Assembly (NCBI GenBank): GCA_963816975.1
Contig: CAWFMD010000005.1
Location: 150,393 to 214,392 of the forward strand
Source: DASRIA01 sp963816975
GTDB lineage: Bacteria; Actinomycetota; Thermoleophilia; Solirubrobacterales; JBBDJG01
DNA: 64,000 nt
Reading direction: 5' to 3'
The number at the start of each line of letters is the position of its first letter. The stretch's first letter is position 1. Below, one piece after another: positions 27,161 through 36,383 of this stretch. Made by a program: the position numbers and the translations under genes. A model generated the notes under the pieces. That model ran no database searches. It was not told the DNA's origin and saw nothing but the letters and a program-made list of their open reading frames with translations.

Positions 27161-28426
27161 ATGGCAAGGATCTTGCTGGGCACGAGTGGTGGCATCTCCG
27201 CCTACAAGGCGGTGGAGCTCGCGCGTCTGGCCGTGAAGGCGGGTCACGCCGTGCGCGTGATCCAGACAGAGGACTCGCTGCGCTTCGTGGGGCGTGCGAC
27301 GTTCGAGGGGATCACCGGAGCCCCGGTGCTGGTCGCAGAGTTCGAGCGCGACCCCGCGCGCGGCGCGTTTCCCGGGGAGGCCTCGCCGGACCACGATCCG
27401 ATCAGCCATCTGGAGATCGCGGCGCGCTGCGATGCGTACTGCATCGCGCCGGCGACCGCGAACACGATCGCCAAGCTCGCGACCGGACAGGCCGACAACC
27501 TGCTGACCGCCGCGTACCTCGCGTGTGCGGCACCCGTGCTGGTCGCGCCGGCGATGAACAACCGCATGTACGAGCACGCTGCGACACAGGCGAACCTCGA
27601 GACGCTGCGCGCCCGCGGCGTGCACGTCGTGGAACCCGGCACCGGGCAGCTCGCTTCCCGCGGCGAATGGGGAATCGGCCGGCTGGCCGAGCCGATCGCG
27701 ATCCTCGCCGCGATCGAGATCGTCGCCGGTGGCGCACCGCGCCCGCTCGACGGAATGCGGGTGCTCGTGACCGCGGGCGGGACGCGCGAGCCGCTCGACT
27801 CCGTGCGCTTCGTGGGCAATCGCTCCAGCGGGCGGATGGGTTTTGCGTTGGCCGCCGAGGCCGCGCGGCGCGGGGCCGCCGTCACCGTGATCGCCGCGAA
27901 CACCACGCTCGACCGCACGCCCGGCGTGTCCTACGTGCCGGTCGGGACGGCCGCCGAGCTCCGCGATGCGACGCTCTCCCGGTTCGAGCAGGCCGACCTG
28001 CTCCTGATGGCCGCGGCGGTCGCCGACTTCCGGCCGGCGCGGCCCCTCGACGACAAGATCACCAAGGAGGGACGGGACTCGCTGTCGGTCGACATGGTCG
28101 CCACCTCCGACGTGCTGAGCGAGGTTGCCTCCATGCGGCGCGAGGGCCAGTCGATCGTCGGCTTCGCCGCCGAGCACGGACCGGAAGCGGTGACGCGGGC
28201 CCGCTCCAAGCTCGCCCGCAAAGACCTCGACGCGATCGTCGTGAACGACATCTCGCGACCCGACATCGGCTTCGACTCGGACCAGAACGAGGTGGTGATC
28301 ATCGGTACCGCCGGTGAACTGCACGTGCCGCGCAGCTCCAAGGAGGAGGTGGCCACTCGCGTGCTGGACTTCGTCCAGGAGCTACGGGCGGGACTCGCCG
28401 GGCAGCGTGAAAAAGGGGGCCGGTGA
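27161..28426 (+). CDS. coaBC: Phosphopantothenoylcysteine decarboxylase / phosphopantothenate-cysteine ligase
   Basis: The 421-residue bifunctional enzyme carries out two steps of coenzyme A synthesis. The N-terminal CoaC domain (about 1-185) is an FMN protein with GTSGGISAYKA, the catalytic His in ISHLEIA, and the PAMNNRMYE substrate-binding clamp. The C-terminal CoaB domain (about 190-400) has VTAGGTREPLDSVRF and GNRSSGRMG nucleotide sites and a KI-T-K motif (DDKITKEG). ATG start at 27161. Its stop overlaps the TPR gene (GTGA). Confidence 0.95.
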   Translation: MARILLGTSGGISAYKAVELARLAVKAGHAVRVIQTEDSLRFVGRATFEGITGAPVLVAEFERDPARGAFPGEASPDHDPISHLEIAARCDAYCIAPATANTIAKLATGQADNLLTAAYLACAAPVLVAPAMNNRMYEHAATQANLETLRARGVHVVEPGTGQLASRGEWGIGRLAEPIAILAAIEIVAGGAPRPLDGMRVLVTAGGTREPLDSVRFVGNRSSGRMGFALAAEAARRGAAVTVIAANTTLDRTPGVSYVPVGTAAELRDATLSRFEQADLLLMAAAVADFRPARPLDDKITKEGRDSLSVDMVATSDVLSEVASMRREGQSIVGFAAEHGPEAVTRARSKLARKDLDAIVVNDISRPDIGFDSDQNEVVIIGTAGELHVPRSSKEEVATRVLDFVQELRAGLAGQREKGGR

Positions 28427-28785
28427 GCGAGTCGGACGCCTACGACCTGTTCCAGCGCGGACTCGCCCTGATCGCCGAGCGTCACTGGGCGCAGGCCACC
28501 GTCCCACTCGAGAAGGCCAGGCGGCTGGAGCCGGACAAGAGCTCGATTCGCGAGGCGCTGGGGCGTGCGTACTTCCGCTGCGGCCGCTACGGGAACGCGG
28601 CGAGCGAGTTCTCGGCCGTGGTCGAGCAGCATCCCGCGAACGACTACGCCCACTTCTGCCTGGGCCGTGCGCTGGAAAAACTGGGCGACCGGCGCGCCGC
28701 TGCGCGTCACATGTCCCTCGCCTGCGGAATGCGCCCGGATCGCAGCGACTACCGGCTCTACAGAGATAGGTTGAAAGCAGCCTGA
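28423..28785 (+). CDS. Small tetratricopeptide-repeat protein
   Basis: The 120-residue protein contains about three TPR-type helix pairs (AYDLFQRGLALIAERHWAQA; IREALGRAYFRCGRYGNAA; AHFCLGRALEKLGDRRAA), so it is probably a protein-binding scaffold. The GTG start overlaps the coaBC stop, and its own stop is overlapped by the apparent CTG start of dtd. The partner is unknown. Confidence 0.82.
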   Translation: MSESDAYDLFQRGLALIAERHWAQATVPLEKARRLEPDKSSIREALGRAYFRCGRYGNAASEFSAVVEQHPANDYAHFCLGRALEKLGDRRAAARHMSLACGMRPDRSDYRLYRDRLKAA

Positions 28786-29219
28786 GGGCTCTCATCCAAC
28801 GCGTCAGTTCCGCGTCGGTCTCGGTGGATGACGAGATCGTCGGCGAAATCGGTGCCGGCCTGCTCGTGCTGCTGGGCGTGGGGCGCGGGGACGGCGAAGC
28901 CCAGGCGGCGAAGCTCGCCGACAAAGTCTCCAAGCTGCGCGTATTCGACGGCGCCGCCGGTCGCATGGACCGTTCGCTGCTCGACAGCGGCGGGGCGGCC
29001 CTGTGCGTGAGCCAGTTCACCCTCTACGGCGACACCCGCCGGGGGCTGCGGCCGAGCTTCACCGACGCCGCCGATGCGCCGCAGGGGGAACGGCTGTACG
29101 AGGAGTTCTGCAAGCGGCTGGAGGCGCTCGGGGTCGCCGTCGCGAAGGGCCGGTTCGGCGCTCGCATGGCTGTTCGGCTGCTCAATGAAGGACCCGTGAC
29201 GCTGCTTCTCGAAGCGTGA
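28782..29219 (+). CDS. dtd: D-aminoacyl-tRNA deacylase, apparent CTG start
   Basis: The 145-residue Dtd removes D-amino acids from mischarged tRNAs. Its two active-site motifs are present: SQFTLYGD (about residue 78) and NEGPVT near the C-terminus. The conserved N-terminus RALIQRVSSASV is in frame directly after a CTG at 28782, and the frame has no ATG, GTG or TTG between that point and a stop at 28767. A later GTG at 28824 would delete the first strand. The CTG overlaps the TPR stop as CTGA, so initiation is probably by coupling. Confidence 0.9.
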   Translation: MRALIQRVSSASVSVDDEIVGEIGAGLLVLLGVGRGDGEAQAAKLADKVSKLRVFDGAAGRMDRSLLDSGGAALCVSQFTLYGDTRRGLRPSFTDAADAPQGERLYEEFCKRLEALGVAVAKGRFGARMAVRLLNEGPVTLLLEA

Positions 29220-29250
29220 TAGCAGCCCGAAAGGGGGCATAGACCGCCGC

Positions 29251-29332
29251 TATACTTCTGGGCTCTGATTCGGTCAGGAGACCTGCGGCCCCCCGGCCGC
29301 GCCTTCGAAGTGGGCCTCCGCCCACTTTTTTT
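29251..29332 (+). promoter_or_regulatory. rimP-nusA-infB leader with intrinsic terminator
   Basis: TATACT (29251-29256) is a candidate -10. About 50 nt downstream AGTGGGC (29309-29315) pairs with GCCCACT (29320-29326) over a CTCC tetraloop, followed by seven T residues (29326-29332). The terminator precedes the rimP start by 22 nt, so the operon is probably controlled by attenuation or read-through; NusA, encoded downstream, affects such hairpins. Specific control is inference. Confidence 0.75.
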
Positions 29333-29354
29333 GCGACATTTGCGAGACCCAGCC

Positions 29355-29927
29355 ATGAGAAAAGCCCAGAGCGAGATCGACTCGAACCGCGCGCGCCCGG
29401 CCAGTCCGGCCGATCCGCGCGACCTGCATGCGCGCGTCGAAGAGCGCCTTGCGACGGCGGAGCCCGACGTCGAGGTGCTGGCCGTCGAGATTGCCGGCTC
29501 GCGGCGCTCGCCGGTGCTGAGGATCTTCGTGGACCGACCCGGCGGAGTCGATCTGGCGCTGTGCACGCGCGTCACGGACCATCTTCGAGACCTGCTCGTG
29601 GACTACGGCGTCGAGGTTTCGTCACCCGGCCCGGAGCGGCCGCTGACGAAGCTCGACCACTACCAGCGCTTCATCGGGCGGCGTGTGCGCGTGCGCACGC
29701 AAGGCGAGATCGAAGGTCGCAAGGACCTCAAGGGCGAGCTGGTGGGCGCCGACCAGGAGGGCGTCACGCTGGCCGGCGACGGGGGCACAATCCGCATCCC
29801 GCTCGAACGGATCCGGCGCTCGAACCTGATCGCACACGAAGCGTCAGCGAGCGCCGCAGGCGCGCAGCACAGGACCGTAGGTGGGCGTAGCCCAAGAACC
29901 GCTCGCACCACGGGGAGGACTTCGTGA
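29355..29927 (+). CDS. rimP: Ribosome maturation factor RimP
   Basis: The 190-residue protein assists late 30S assembly. It has the N-terminal alpha/beta domain (LAVEIAGSRRSPVLRIFVDRPGG, then VSSPGPERPL) and the C-terminal SH3-like barrel (VRVRTQGEIEGRKDLKGELVGAD). A non-conserved 30-residue tail follows. ATG at 29355 comes after the leader terminator. Its stop overlaps the nusA GTG start, the conserved rimP-nusA arrangement. Confidence 0.92.
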   Translation: MRKAQSEIDSNRARPASPADPRDLHARVEERLATAEPDVEVLAVEIAGSRRSPVLRIFVDRPGGVDLALCTRVTDHLRDLLVDYGVEVSSPGPERPLTKLDHYQRFIGRRVRVRTQGEIEGRKDLKGELVGADQEGVTLAGDGGTIRIPLERIRRSNLIAHEASASAAGAQHRTVGGRSPRTARTTGRTS

Positions 29928-31333
29928 CGAAGGAGATCGTTGAGGCCGTCCAGACTCTCGAGAAAGAGAAGGGCATCTCGGCCGAGAAGTTGATGCTCGC
30001 GCTCGAGGATGCGCTCCTGTCCGCCTACAAGAAGACACCGGGCGCCGCCAAGTACGCCCGCGTCGACATGGACCGCAGCACCGCGGACTTCCGCGTGTTC
30101 GAGCTGCTCGTCCCGCCCGAGCTCGAGGAGAAGCTCGTCAAGGAGGCGATCGAGGAGGAGCGCACGATCGACCCCGAGACCGGGGAGCTGCGCGAGCCCG
30201 AGGAGCCCGAGATCGACCCCGAGAAGCTCGCCGAGTACGGCGACCAGATCGGCAGCCGCGACGTCACCCCCGGTGACTTCGGCCGGATCGCGGCGCAGAC
30301 CGCCAAGCAGGTCATCCTCCAGCGCATCCGGGAGGCGGAGCGCGACATGATGTTCGAGGAGTACCAGGACCGCGTGAACGAGCTGATCACCGGGATCATC
30401 CAGCAGTCCGACTCCCGCTACACGCTGGTCCAGCTGCGCGAGCGCGTCGAGGCGCTGCTGCCGAAGTCCGAGCAGGTCGACAACGAGCGCTATGACCACG
30501 GCATGCGCGTGAAGGCCGTCATCACCGAGGTGTCGTCGAGCACCAAGGGGCCCAGCATCATCGTCTCGCGGCGCAGCCCTGAGCTGATCAAGAAGCTGTT
30601 CGAGCTGGAGGTGCCCGAGGTCGCCGACGCCCTCGTCGAGATCGTGAACGTCGCCCGCGAGCCGGGCTACCGCTCGAAGATCGCGGTCGTGTCGCACGCG
30701 GACGGCGTGGACCCGGTCGGCGCCTGTGTGGGCCCGCGCGGCTCGCGCGTGCGCATGGTCGTGTCCGAGCTGCGTGGCGAGAAGATCGACATCATCCCCT
30801 TCAACGAGGAGCCCGCGCGCTTCGTCGCCAAGGCGCTCTCTCCGGCGCGCGTGCGGGAGGTGCTCGTCGACGACGAGAACAAGCAGGCGACCGTCGTGGT
30901 CCCGGACGACCAGCTCTCGCTGGCGATCGGCAAGGAGGGCCAGAACGCCCGGCTCGCCGCGCGGCTCACCGGCTGGCGCGTGGACATCAAGTCCGAGACC
31001 GAGTTTGCGGCCGAGGAGTCCGAGCTGGGCTACGACCAGGAGGAAGACGTCACCGGTCGCTGCCACGCCGTGCTCAGCACCGGCAAGCGCTGCCCCAACG
31101 CGGCCGAGCCGGGCTCGCGTTACTGCGGCCTGCCCGCGCACCAGGCGCTCGAGGGCCAGGAGGGCGACGAGATCGCGGCGGGGAATGCCGAGCCGGCCGC
31201 GGACGATGGCGCGGCCCCGACCGCGGACGAGCCGGTGCAGGCAGCGGTCGATGCGCCCGTCGCGGCACCGGCGGAAGCCGTCGAGGAGGCCCCGGCGGAG
31301 GCGGCCGCCTCCGGAAGCGAAGAGGAGCGCTAG
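29924..31333 (+). CDS. nusA: Transcription factor NusA with a C-terminal zinc-knuckle-like extension
   Basis: The 469-residue NusA modulates pausing, termination and antitermination. It has the N-terminal RNA-polymerase-binding domain (about 1-150, with an acidic insertion), an S1 domain (about 165-230), and two KH domains (VGPRGSRVRMVVSELRGEKID; AIGKEGQNARLAARLTGW). After residue about 365 comes an unusual segment with three cysteines and a histidine (GRCHAVLSTGKRCPNAAEPG, then YCGLPAH), resembling a treble-clef or zinc-knuckle motif, then an Ala/Glu-rich disordered tail. GTG start overlaps rimP. Confidence 0.94.
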   Translation: MTKEIVEAVQTLEKEKGISAEKLMLALEDALLSAYKKTPGAAKYARVDMDRSTADFRVFELLVPPELEEKLVKEAIEEERTIDPETGELREPEEPEIDPEKLAEYGDQIGSRDVTPGDFGRIAAQTAKQVILQRIREAERDMMFEEYQDRVNELITGIIQQSDSRYTLVQLRERVEALLPKSEQVDNERYDHGMRVKAVITEVSSSTKGPSIIVSRRSPELIKKLFELEVPEVADALVEIVNVAREPGYRSKIAVVSHADGVDPVGACVGPRGSRVRMVVSELRGEKIDIIPFNEEPARFVAKALSPARVREVLVDDENKQATVVVPDDQLSLAIGKEGQNARLAARLTGWRVDIKSETEFAAEESELGYDQEEDVTGRCHAVLSTGKRCPNAAEPGSRYCGLPAHQALEGQEGDEIAAGNAEPAADDGAAPTADEPVQAAVDAPVAAPAEAVEEAPAEAAASGSEEER

Positions 31334-31344
31334 CCCGGAGCCCT

Positions 31345-33687
31345 ATGGCCAAGAAGCGCGTTTATGAGCTGGCGAAGGAGCAGGGGGTCTCCAGCAAGGA
31401 CCTGATTGCGACGCTGCGCGCGGCCGGCGTCGAGGTGAAGGCAGCCGCTTCCACCGTGGAAGAGGCGGACGTCACGCGTGTGCTCTCGGCGGCGGGCGCC
31501 GGCAACGGCAAGCCACGCGCCCCCCAGGCCGCCGCGCCCAAGGCGACCGCGGCTCCCAAGCAGGCGGCGAAGCCCGCCCCGAAGGCCGCCGCCACGCAGC
31601 CGGCGGGGGCCAAGCCTGCGCCGCCGCAGCCCCCGGCCAAGGGCCCCGACCAACCTTCCAAGCCCGCGCCGCGGCCGCAGGCGCAGCAGCCCCAGGGCGC
31701 TCAGCGCCCGGCAGGCGGCGGTGCGCGCCCGCCGCAGCGCTCTGCCCCCGGCGCTCCCGCCGGCGGTGGCGGCGGAGGGCGACGTCGCCGCGTGGTGATC
31801 GACTCGCAGGCCTCGCGCCGCCAGGCGCCGCATCCGCCGCCTCCGCAGCGGCGGCGGCGCAGCCGCGGGCGCGGTGCGCCGCCCCCGGAGCCGAGCGAGT
31901 CGAACCAGTCGACCGCGCTGGTCGAGCCGGAGGCGATCCGGATTCCCTCCGGTGCCACCGTGCGAGACGTCGCCGAGCACCTTGGCGTGCAGGTCTCCGA
32001 CGTGATCAAGAAGCTGATGCAGCTGGGCGAGATGGCCTCGATCACCCAGACGCTGTCGGACGAAGCGATCGGCGTGATCGCCGACGAGTTCGAGAAGAAG
32101 ATCGAGGTCGTGAGCGCTGCCGAGGACAAGACCCCGGCGCTGGTCTTCGACGACGCCGACGAGGACCTGACAGCCCGGCCCCCGGTCGTGACCATCATGG
32201 GTCACGTCGATCACGGGAAGACCTCGCTCCTCGACGCGATCCGCGAGACGGAGGTCGCGGCGGGCGAGGCCGGTGGGATCACCCAGCACATCGGTGCCTA
32301 CCAGGTGCACCACGGCGACCGGATCGTGACATTCCTCGACACCCCGGGCCACGAAGCGTTCACCGCCATGCGGGCGCGTGGCGCGAAGGTCACGGACATC
32401 GCGGTGATCGTGGTGGCCGCCGACGACGGTGTCATGCCTCAGACGACGGAGGCGATCGACCACGCGAAGGCCGCCGGCGTGCCGATGGTGATCGCCGTGA
32501 ACAAGATCGACAAGGAGAACTCGCAGCCCGAGCGCGTGCGCGGAGAGCTCGGCGGGCAGGGCCTGACCCCGGAGGAATGGGGTGGCGAGACGATCTTCTG
32601 CGATGTGTCCGCCAAGACGAAGGACGGCCTCGACAACCTGCTGGACATGATCCTGCTGGTCTCCGAGGTCGAGGAGCTGAAGGCCAACGCGGACGCGCCC
32701 GCGAGTGGTCACGTGATCGAGTCGCGCCTCGACCCGGGCCGCGGGCCCGTGGTCACCGTGCTGGTGCAGCGCGGCACGCTCGAGACCGGCGATGCGCTCG
32801 TGGCCGGCGCGCACTGGGGCCGCGTGCGCGCGATGCACGACTTCCTCGGCCAGCGCGTGAAGCGCGCCACCCCGGGCGAGCCGGTCGAGGTGCTGGGGTT
32901 CGACACGGTGCCCGACGCCGGCGAGCCGGTGCGCGTGGTCGGCAACGATCGCGAGGCACGCCATCTCGCGGGCGAGCGCGCGATCCGGCTGAAGACCGAG
33001 GCGCTCGCGCGGCGCAAGTCGGCGCCGGTCAGCCTCGAGGACGTCTTCGAGCGGGTCAAGGAGGGCGAGGCCGTCGCGCTCAACATCGTGCTGAAGGCGG
33101 ATGTCGCCGGCTCGCTGGAGGCGCTCCAGGACCAGCTCGCGAAGGTGTCCACCTCGCAGGTGGGCCTGAACGTGCTGCACACCGGCGTGGGGGGGATCAC
33201 CCAGTCCGACGTGATGCTCGCGGCCGCCTCCGGCGCGGTGATCATCGGCTTCAACGTGCGCCCGTTGCCGGAGGCGAAGACCCTGGCCGACCAGGAGGGC
33301 GTCGAGATCCGCAGCTATACCGTGATCTACAAGGTCACCGAGGAGCTGCGCGCTGCGATGGAGGGCATGCTCGAGCCGGAGGAGGTCGAGGAGTCGCTGG
33401 GCATGGCCGAAGTGCGCCAGACCTTCCGCGCGTCGCGGATCGGGACGATCGCCGGAAGCCACGTGGTGCAGGGCAAGATCACGCGCAACGCACACGTGCG
33501 GCTGGTGCGCGAGGGAACGATCATCTATGACGGCACGATCAATTCGCTGAAGCGCTTCAAGGACGACGCGCGGGAGGTCGAGGAGGGTTTCGAGTGCGGG
33601 ATCGTGCTCGACAACTACAACGACCTCAAGAACGGCGACGTGATCGAGGCCTACGAGACCCGGAAGGTCGCACAGACGCTCGAGTAG
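31345..33687 (+). CDS. infB: Translation initiation factor IF-2
   Basis: The 780-residue GTPase delivers initiator tRNA to the 30S subunit. It starts with the IF2-N motif (VYELAKEQGVSSKDLI), has a long Pro/Ala/Lys/Gln-rich disordered region (about 50-190), a second IF2-N motif, then the G domain with GHVDHGKT (about 288), DTPGHEAFTAM and NKID, and C-terminal barrels ending DVIEAYETRKV. The ATG is 11 nt past nusA. The ylxR gene that usually separates nusA and infB is absent. Confidence 0.97.
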   Translation: MAKKRVYELAKEQGVSSKDLIATLRAAGVEVKAAASTVEEADVTRVLSAAGAGNGKPRAPQAAAPKATAAPKQAAKPAPKAAATQPAGAKPAPPQPPAKGPDQPSKPAPRPQAQQPQGAQRPAGGGARPPQRSAPGAPAGGGGGGRRRRVVIDSQASRRQAPHPPPPQRRRRSRGRGAPPPEPSESNQSTALVEPEAIRIPSGATVRDVAEHLGVQVSDVIKKLMQLGEMASITQTLSDEAIGVIADEFEKKIEVVSAAEDKTPALVFDDADEDLTARPPVVTIMGHVDHGKTSLLDAIRETEVAAGEAGGITQHIGAYQVHHGDRIVTFLDTPGHEAFTAMRARGAKVTDIAVIVVAADDGVMPQTTEAIDHAKAAGVPMVIAVNKIDKENSQPERVRGELGGQGLTPEEWGGETIFCDVSAKTKDGLDNLLDMILLVSEVEELKANADAPASGHVIESRLDPGRGPVVTVLVQRGTLETGDALVAGAHWGRVRAMHDFLGQRVKRATPGEPVEVLGFDTVPDAGEPVRVVGNDREARHLAGERAIRLKTEALARRKSAPVSLEDVFERVKEGEAVALNIVLKADVAGSLEALQDQLAKVSTSQVGLNVLHTGVGGITQSDVMLAAASGAVIIGFNVRPLPEAKTLADQEGVEIRSYTVIYKVTEELRAAMEGMLEPEEVEESLGMAEVRQTFRASRIGTIAGSHVVQGKITRNAHVRLVREGTIIYDGTINSLKRFKDDAREVEEGFECGIVLDNYNDLKNGDVIEAYETRKVAQTLE

Positions 33688-33705
33688 CGTCGCGCACGGC
33701 CGAAC

Positions 33706-34008
33706 GTGCCGTTCCTGGTCGCCCTCACCATCCATCTCCATCTGCCGGACAACGGCAGCCTCAAGGGAAAGCGCAAAGAGCTGCTGTCGGTGCGCTCTGC
33801 GCTTCACCGGCGCTTCGGCGCCTCTGTTGCCGAGGTGGGCCAGCAGGACCTCTGGCAGCGGGCCACCCTGGCCGCGGGCCTGGTGGGACGCTCGGCCGGG
33901 GACCTGGAACAGGTCGCCGACGGAATCGAGCGGTTCCTGCTGGGGAGATTCCCGGCAGGGGTGCGAATTGAGCGGCGACTCGTCTCGTTCGAGGACCTCG
34001 ACCCTTGA
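33706..34008 (+). CDS. DUF503 family protein
   Basis: The 100-residue protein matches DUF503 (ylxP-like): a FLVALTIHLHLPDNGSLKGKRKEL opening, an RFGASVAEVGQQDLWQRA middle, and a short C-terminal helix and strand. The family is commonly encoded between infB and rbfA, as here. Function is not established. GTG at 33706 is chosen; the gap to infB is 18 nt. Confidence 0.87.
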   Translation: MPFLVALTIHLHLPDNGSLKGKRKELLSVRSALHRRFGASVAEVGQQDLWQRATLAAGLVGRSAGDLEQVADGIERFLLGRFPAGVRIERRLVSFEDLDP

Positions 34009-34125
34009 GCACCCAGGTTGCGCGGGGGCGCGAGGGTTCGGGGTCGAAGCGGCGAAACGTCGCTTGTATAGTCAACAGAGGGAGCCCGAGAGGCGCCAGC
34101 CAGAGGGTGCCATCCCCGTCAGACC

Positions 34126-34479
34126 ATGCCCGTGAACAGGATGCGGCGAGTCAACGAGGCCGTACGCGAGGTTCTGAGCGTGGCCATCACCACTGACCTC
34201 AAGGACCCGCGCATCGGTTTCGTGACCGTTACTGCTGTCGACACCAGTCCGGACCTGCGTCACGCACACGTCTACGTGAGCGTGCTGGGCGATGCGCGCG
34301 AGCGCGACGACTCGCTCGCCGGCCTGGAGTCCGCGCATGGCTACCTGCAATCGCGGGTCGCCGCCGAGCTGCGGCTGAAGCACACGCCGCAGCTGGACTT
34401 CCGCTACGACGAGAGTCTGGTGCGGGGCGAGCGCATCTCCCGGCTGCTGCGCGAGGACCCGGAGGAGCCACGGCCGTGA
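34126..34479 (+). CDS. rbfA: Ribosome-binding factor A
   Basis: The 117-residue KH-type protein matures 16S rRNA in 30S subunits. Features include RMRRVNEAVREVLSVAI, the DPRIGFVTVTAVDTSPDLRHAHVYVSV core, and TPQLDFRYDES near the end. It starts at ATG 34126; TATAGT at 34067-34072 could be an internal -10 giving extra expression. Its stop overlaps the GTG of nrnA. Confidence 0.93.
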   Translation: MPVNRMRRVNEAVREVLSVAITTDLKDPRIGFVTVTAVDTSPDLRHAHVYVSVLGDARERDDSLAGLESAHGYLQSRVAAELRLKHTPQLDFRYDESLVRGERISRLLREDPEEPRP

Positions 34480-35471
34480 CGCTCGACACGACGACCGGCC
34501 GCGAGCAGGTGCTCGCCGAGCTTCGCGCGGGCGACAAGTTCCTGCTGACCACACATGAAAACCCGGACGGCGACGCGCTCGGATCCCTCGTCGCGATGAA
34601 CGAGATCCTGCGTGCGCTCGGCAAGGACACCGTGATGTTCATGTCCGAAGAGGAGTTCCCGCTGCCCTACGAGTACCGCTGGCTACCGCTCGCGGGCGCG
34701 TCTCACACGCTGCCGGATGACGCCGAGGAGCGCACGATCGTCTTCCTCGACTGCGGCAACGTGGATCGCATGCCGGTCAGCTTCCTGGGGCGGGATGACG
34801 CTCACATCGTGAACATCGACCACCACCACGACAACACCCGCTTCGGTACCGCGAACCTCGTCGTCGACGGCGCCTCATCGACGGCGGAGATCATCTGGAA
34901 CCTGAACAAGGACCTCGGGGCCGAGCTCACGACGGAGATCGCCGAGGCTCTGTACGTCGGGCTGGTGACCGACACCGGCAAGTTCCAGTACGAGAACACG
35001 ACGCCGGTCTCACACGCGATGGCGGCGGACCTCCTGGCCCACGGCGTCGAGGTGCACGAGATCTTCCGGAGGCTCTACGAGAACGTGCCGTTGGCCAAGC
35101 TGGAGTTGCTGGCGCGCGTGCTGTCGCGGATCGAGCGCTACGACGACGGCCGCCTGACCGTTTCCTACATCCTGCGCTCCGACTACGAGCAGACCGGCGC
35201 GGACGAAAGCTTCTCGGAGGGCATCGTCGATCACATCCGCGCGCTCGAGGGCACGGTCGTCGCGGCGCTCGTGCGCGAGCAGCTCAAGGAGGGGCGCGAC
35301 GGCGTGATGAAGGTCAGCCTGCGGGCCTCGGCCGACGCGGTGGACGTGAGCGTCATCGCGCGCGAGGAAGGCGGCGGCGGTCACCGGCAGGCGGCGGGCT
35401 TCTCCTCCACGCGCCCGCGCGCGGAGCTGATCGAGTTCCTGCGGGACGAGATCGCGGGGCAGCTGAAGTAG
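34476..35471 (+). CDS. nrnA: DHH/DHHA1 phosphoesterase, NrnA-like oligoribonuclease
   Basis: The 331-residue enzyme has the DHH-domain metal motifs HENPDGDALGS (about 26-36), a single aspartate in IVFLDCGN, DHHHDN (about 110) and GLVTDTGKF, followed by a DHHA1 domain with the GGGGHRQAAG substrate motif (about 303). NrnA proteins degrade short RNA and/or 3'-phosphoadenosine 5'-phosphate. The position between rbfA and truB is the standard one. Nano-RNase versus pAp phosphatase is not resolved. Confidence 0.9.
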   Translation: MTLDTTTGREQVLAELRAGDKFLLTTHENPDGDALGSLVAMNEILRALGKDTVMFMSEEEFPLPYEYRWLPLAGASHTLPDDAEERTIVFLDCGNVDRMPVSFLGRDDAHIVNIDHHHDNTRFGTANLVVDGASSTAEIIWNLNKDLGAELTTEIAEALYVGLVTDTGKFQYENTTPVSHAMAADLLAHGVEVHEIFRRLYENVPLAKLELLARVLSRIERYDDGRLTVSYILRSDYEQTGADESFSEGIVDHIRALEGTVVAALVREQLKEGRDGVMKVSLRASADAVDVSVIAREEGGGGHRQAAGFSSTRPRAELIEFLRDEIAGQLK

Positions 35472-35476
35472 GACAC

Positions 35477-36307
35477 GTGGACGGCGTCATGCTGGTCCCC
35501 AAGCCGGCGGGCGTCACCTCCCATGACGTGGTCGAGTCCGTGCGCCGCGCGCGAGCCGTCAAGACCGGGCATGCGGGCACCCTCGATCCCTTCGCGACGG
35601 GCCTGCTGTTGGTCCTCCTGGGCCGTGGGACGCGACTCCAGCGGTACTTCGTCGGGTTGGGGAAGGCCTACCGGGTGACGGCGCGACTGGGGGCGATATC
35701 CGATACCGGAGATCCGACGGGCGTGGTGTCGGAGACCCGAAGGACCGCTGACGAGTCCCAGGTGCGGCAGGCCATGGTCGCGTTGACGGGCGAGATCGAG
35801 CAGCGCGTGCCTGCCTACTCGGCGGTGAAGGTCGGAGGGGAGCGCCTGTATCGCAAGGCGCGGCGTGGGGAGGACGTGAACGCGCCGTTGCGGCGGGTGG
35901 TGATCGAGGCGTTCGAGGTGGTGCGCTTCGATGCCGCCGCGGCGCAGGTGGAGCTGGCGGTGCGCTGCTCGAGCGGTACCTACATCCGGCAGCTGATCGC
36001 CGACCTCGGGGACCTGTGCGGCGCCGGGGCGTACTGCACCGCGCTCGAGCGCACCGAGGTGGGGCCGTTCGCGCTGGCGGACGCCGACGCGGAGCGGGTG
36101 CTGGCGCTGTCGCAGGCGCTGCCATTCCTGCCGGAGCGTCCGTTGACGGATGTCGAGGCTGACGCCGTGCGGCATGGGCGGCGCGTGGCGAACCCCGGTG
36201 GGGTAGGGGGTGAGGGTCATCACGTGCGGTTGACGCTCGATGGCGCGCTGGTGGCCGTCGCCGAGGGCCGTGGCGAGGAGCTCAAGCCGCTCACGGTCCT
36301 CTCCTGA
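35477..36307 (+). CDS. truB: tRNA pseudouridine(55) synthase
   Basis: The 276-residue TruB converts U55 in the T-loop of tRNAs to pseudouridine. The catalytic aspartate lies in GHAGTLDPFATGLL (about residue 38), with the KPAGVTSHDVV opening and the RVPAYSAVKVGGERLY segment typical for the family. The GTG start is 5 nt after nrnA. Confidence 0.94.
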   Translation: MDGVMLVPKPAGVTSHDVVESVRRARAVKTGHAGTLDPFATGLLLVLLGRGTRLQRYFVGLGKAYRVTARLGAISDTGDPTGVVSETRRTADESQVRQAMVALTGEIEQRVPAYSAVKVGGERLYRKARRGEDVNAPLRRVVIEAFEVVRFDAAAAQVELAVRCSSGTYIRQLIADLGDLCGAGAYCTALERTEVGPFALADADAERVLALSQALPFLPERPLTDVEADAVRHGRRVANPGGVGGEGHHVRLTLDGALVAVAEGRGEELKPLTVLS

Positions 36308-36383
36308 CAGGGGTGCGCGGTTTGGGGGGTCCAGAGCGCCCCCAATGTGTCTCATCCGCGCGGGGAGTCCCTACGATGGGCGG

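Noticed and set aside
31330..33807. 825-codon minus-strand open frame opposite infB
   Set aside because: Antisense shadow with biased composition; infB is unambiguous.
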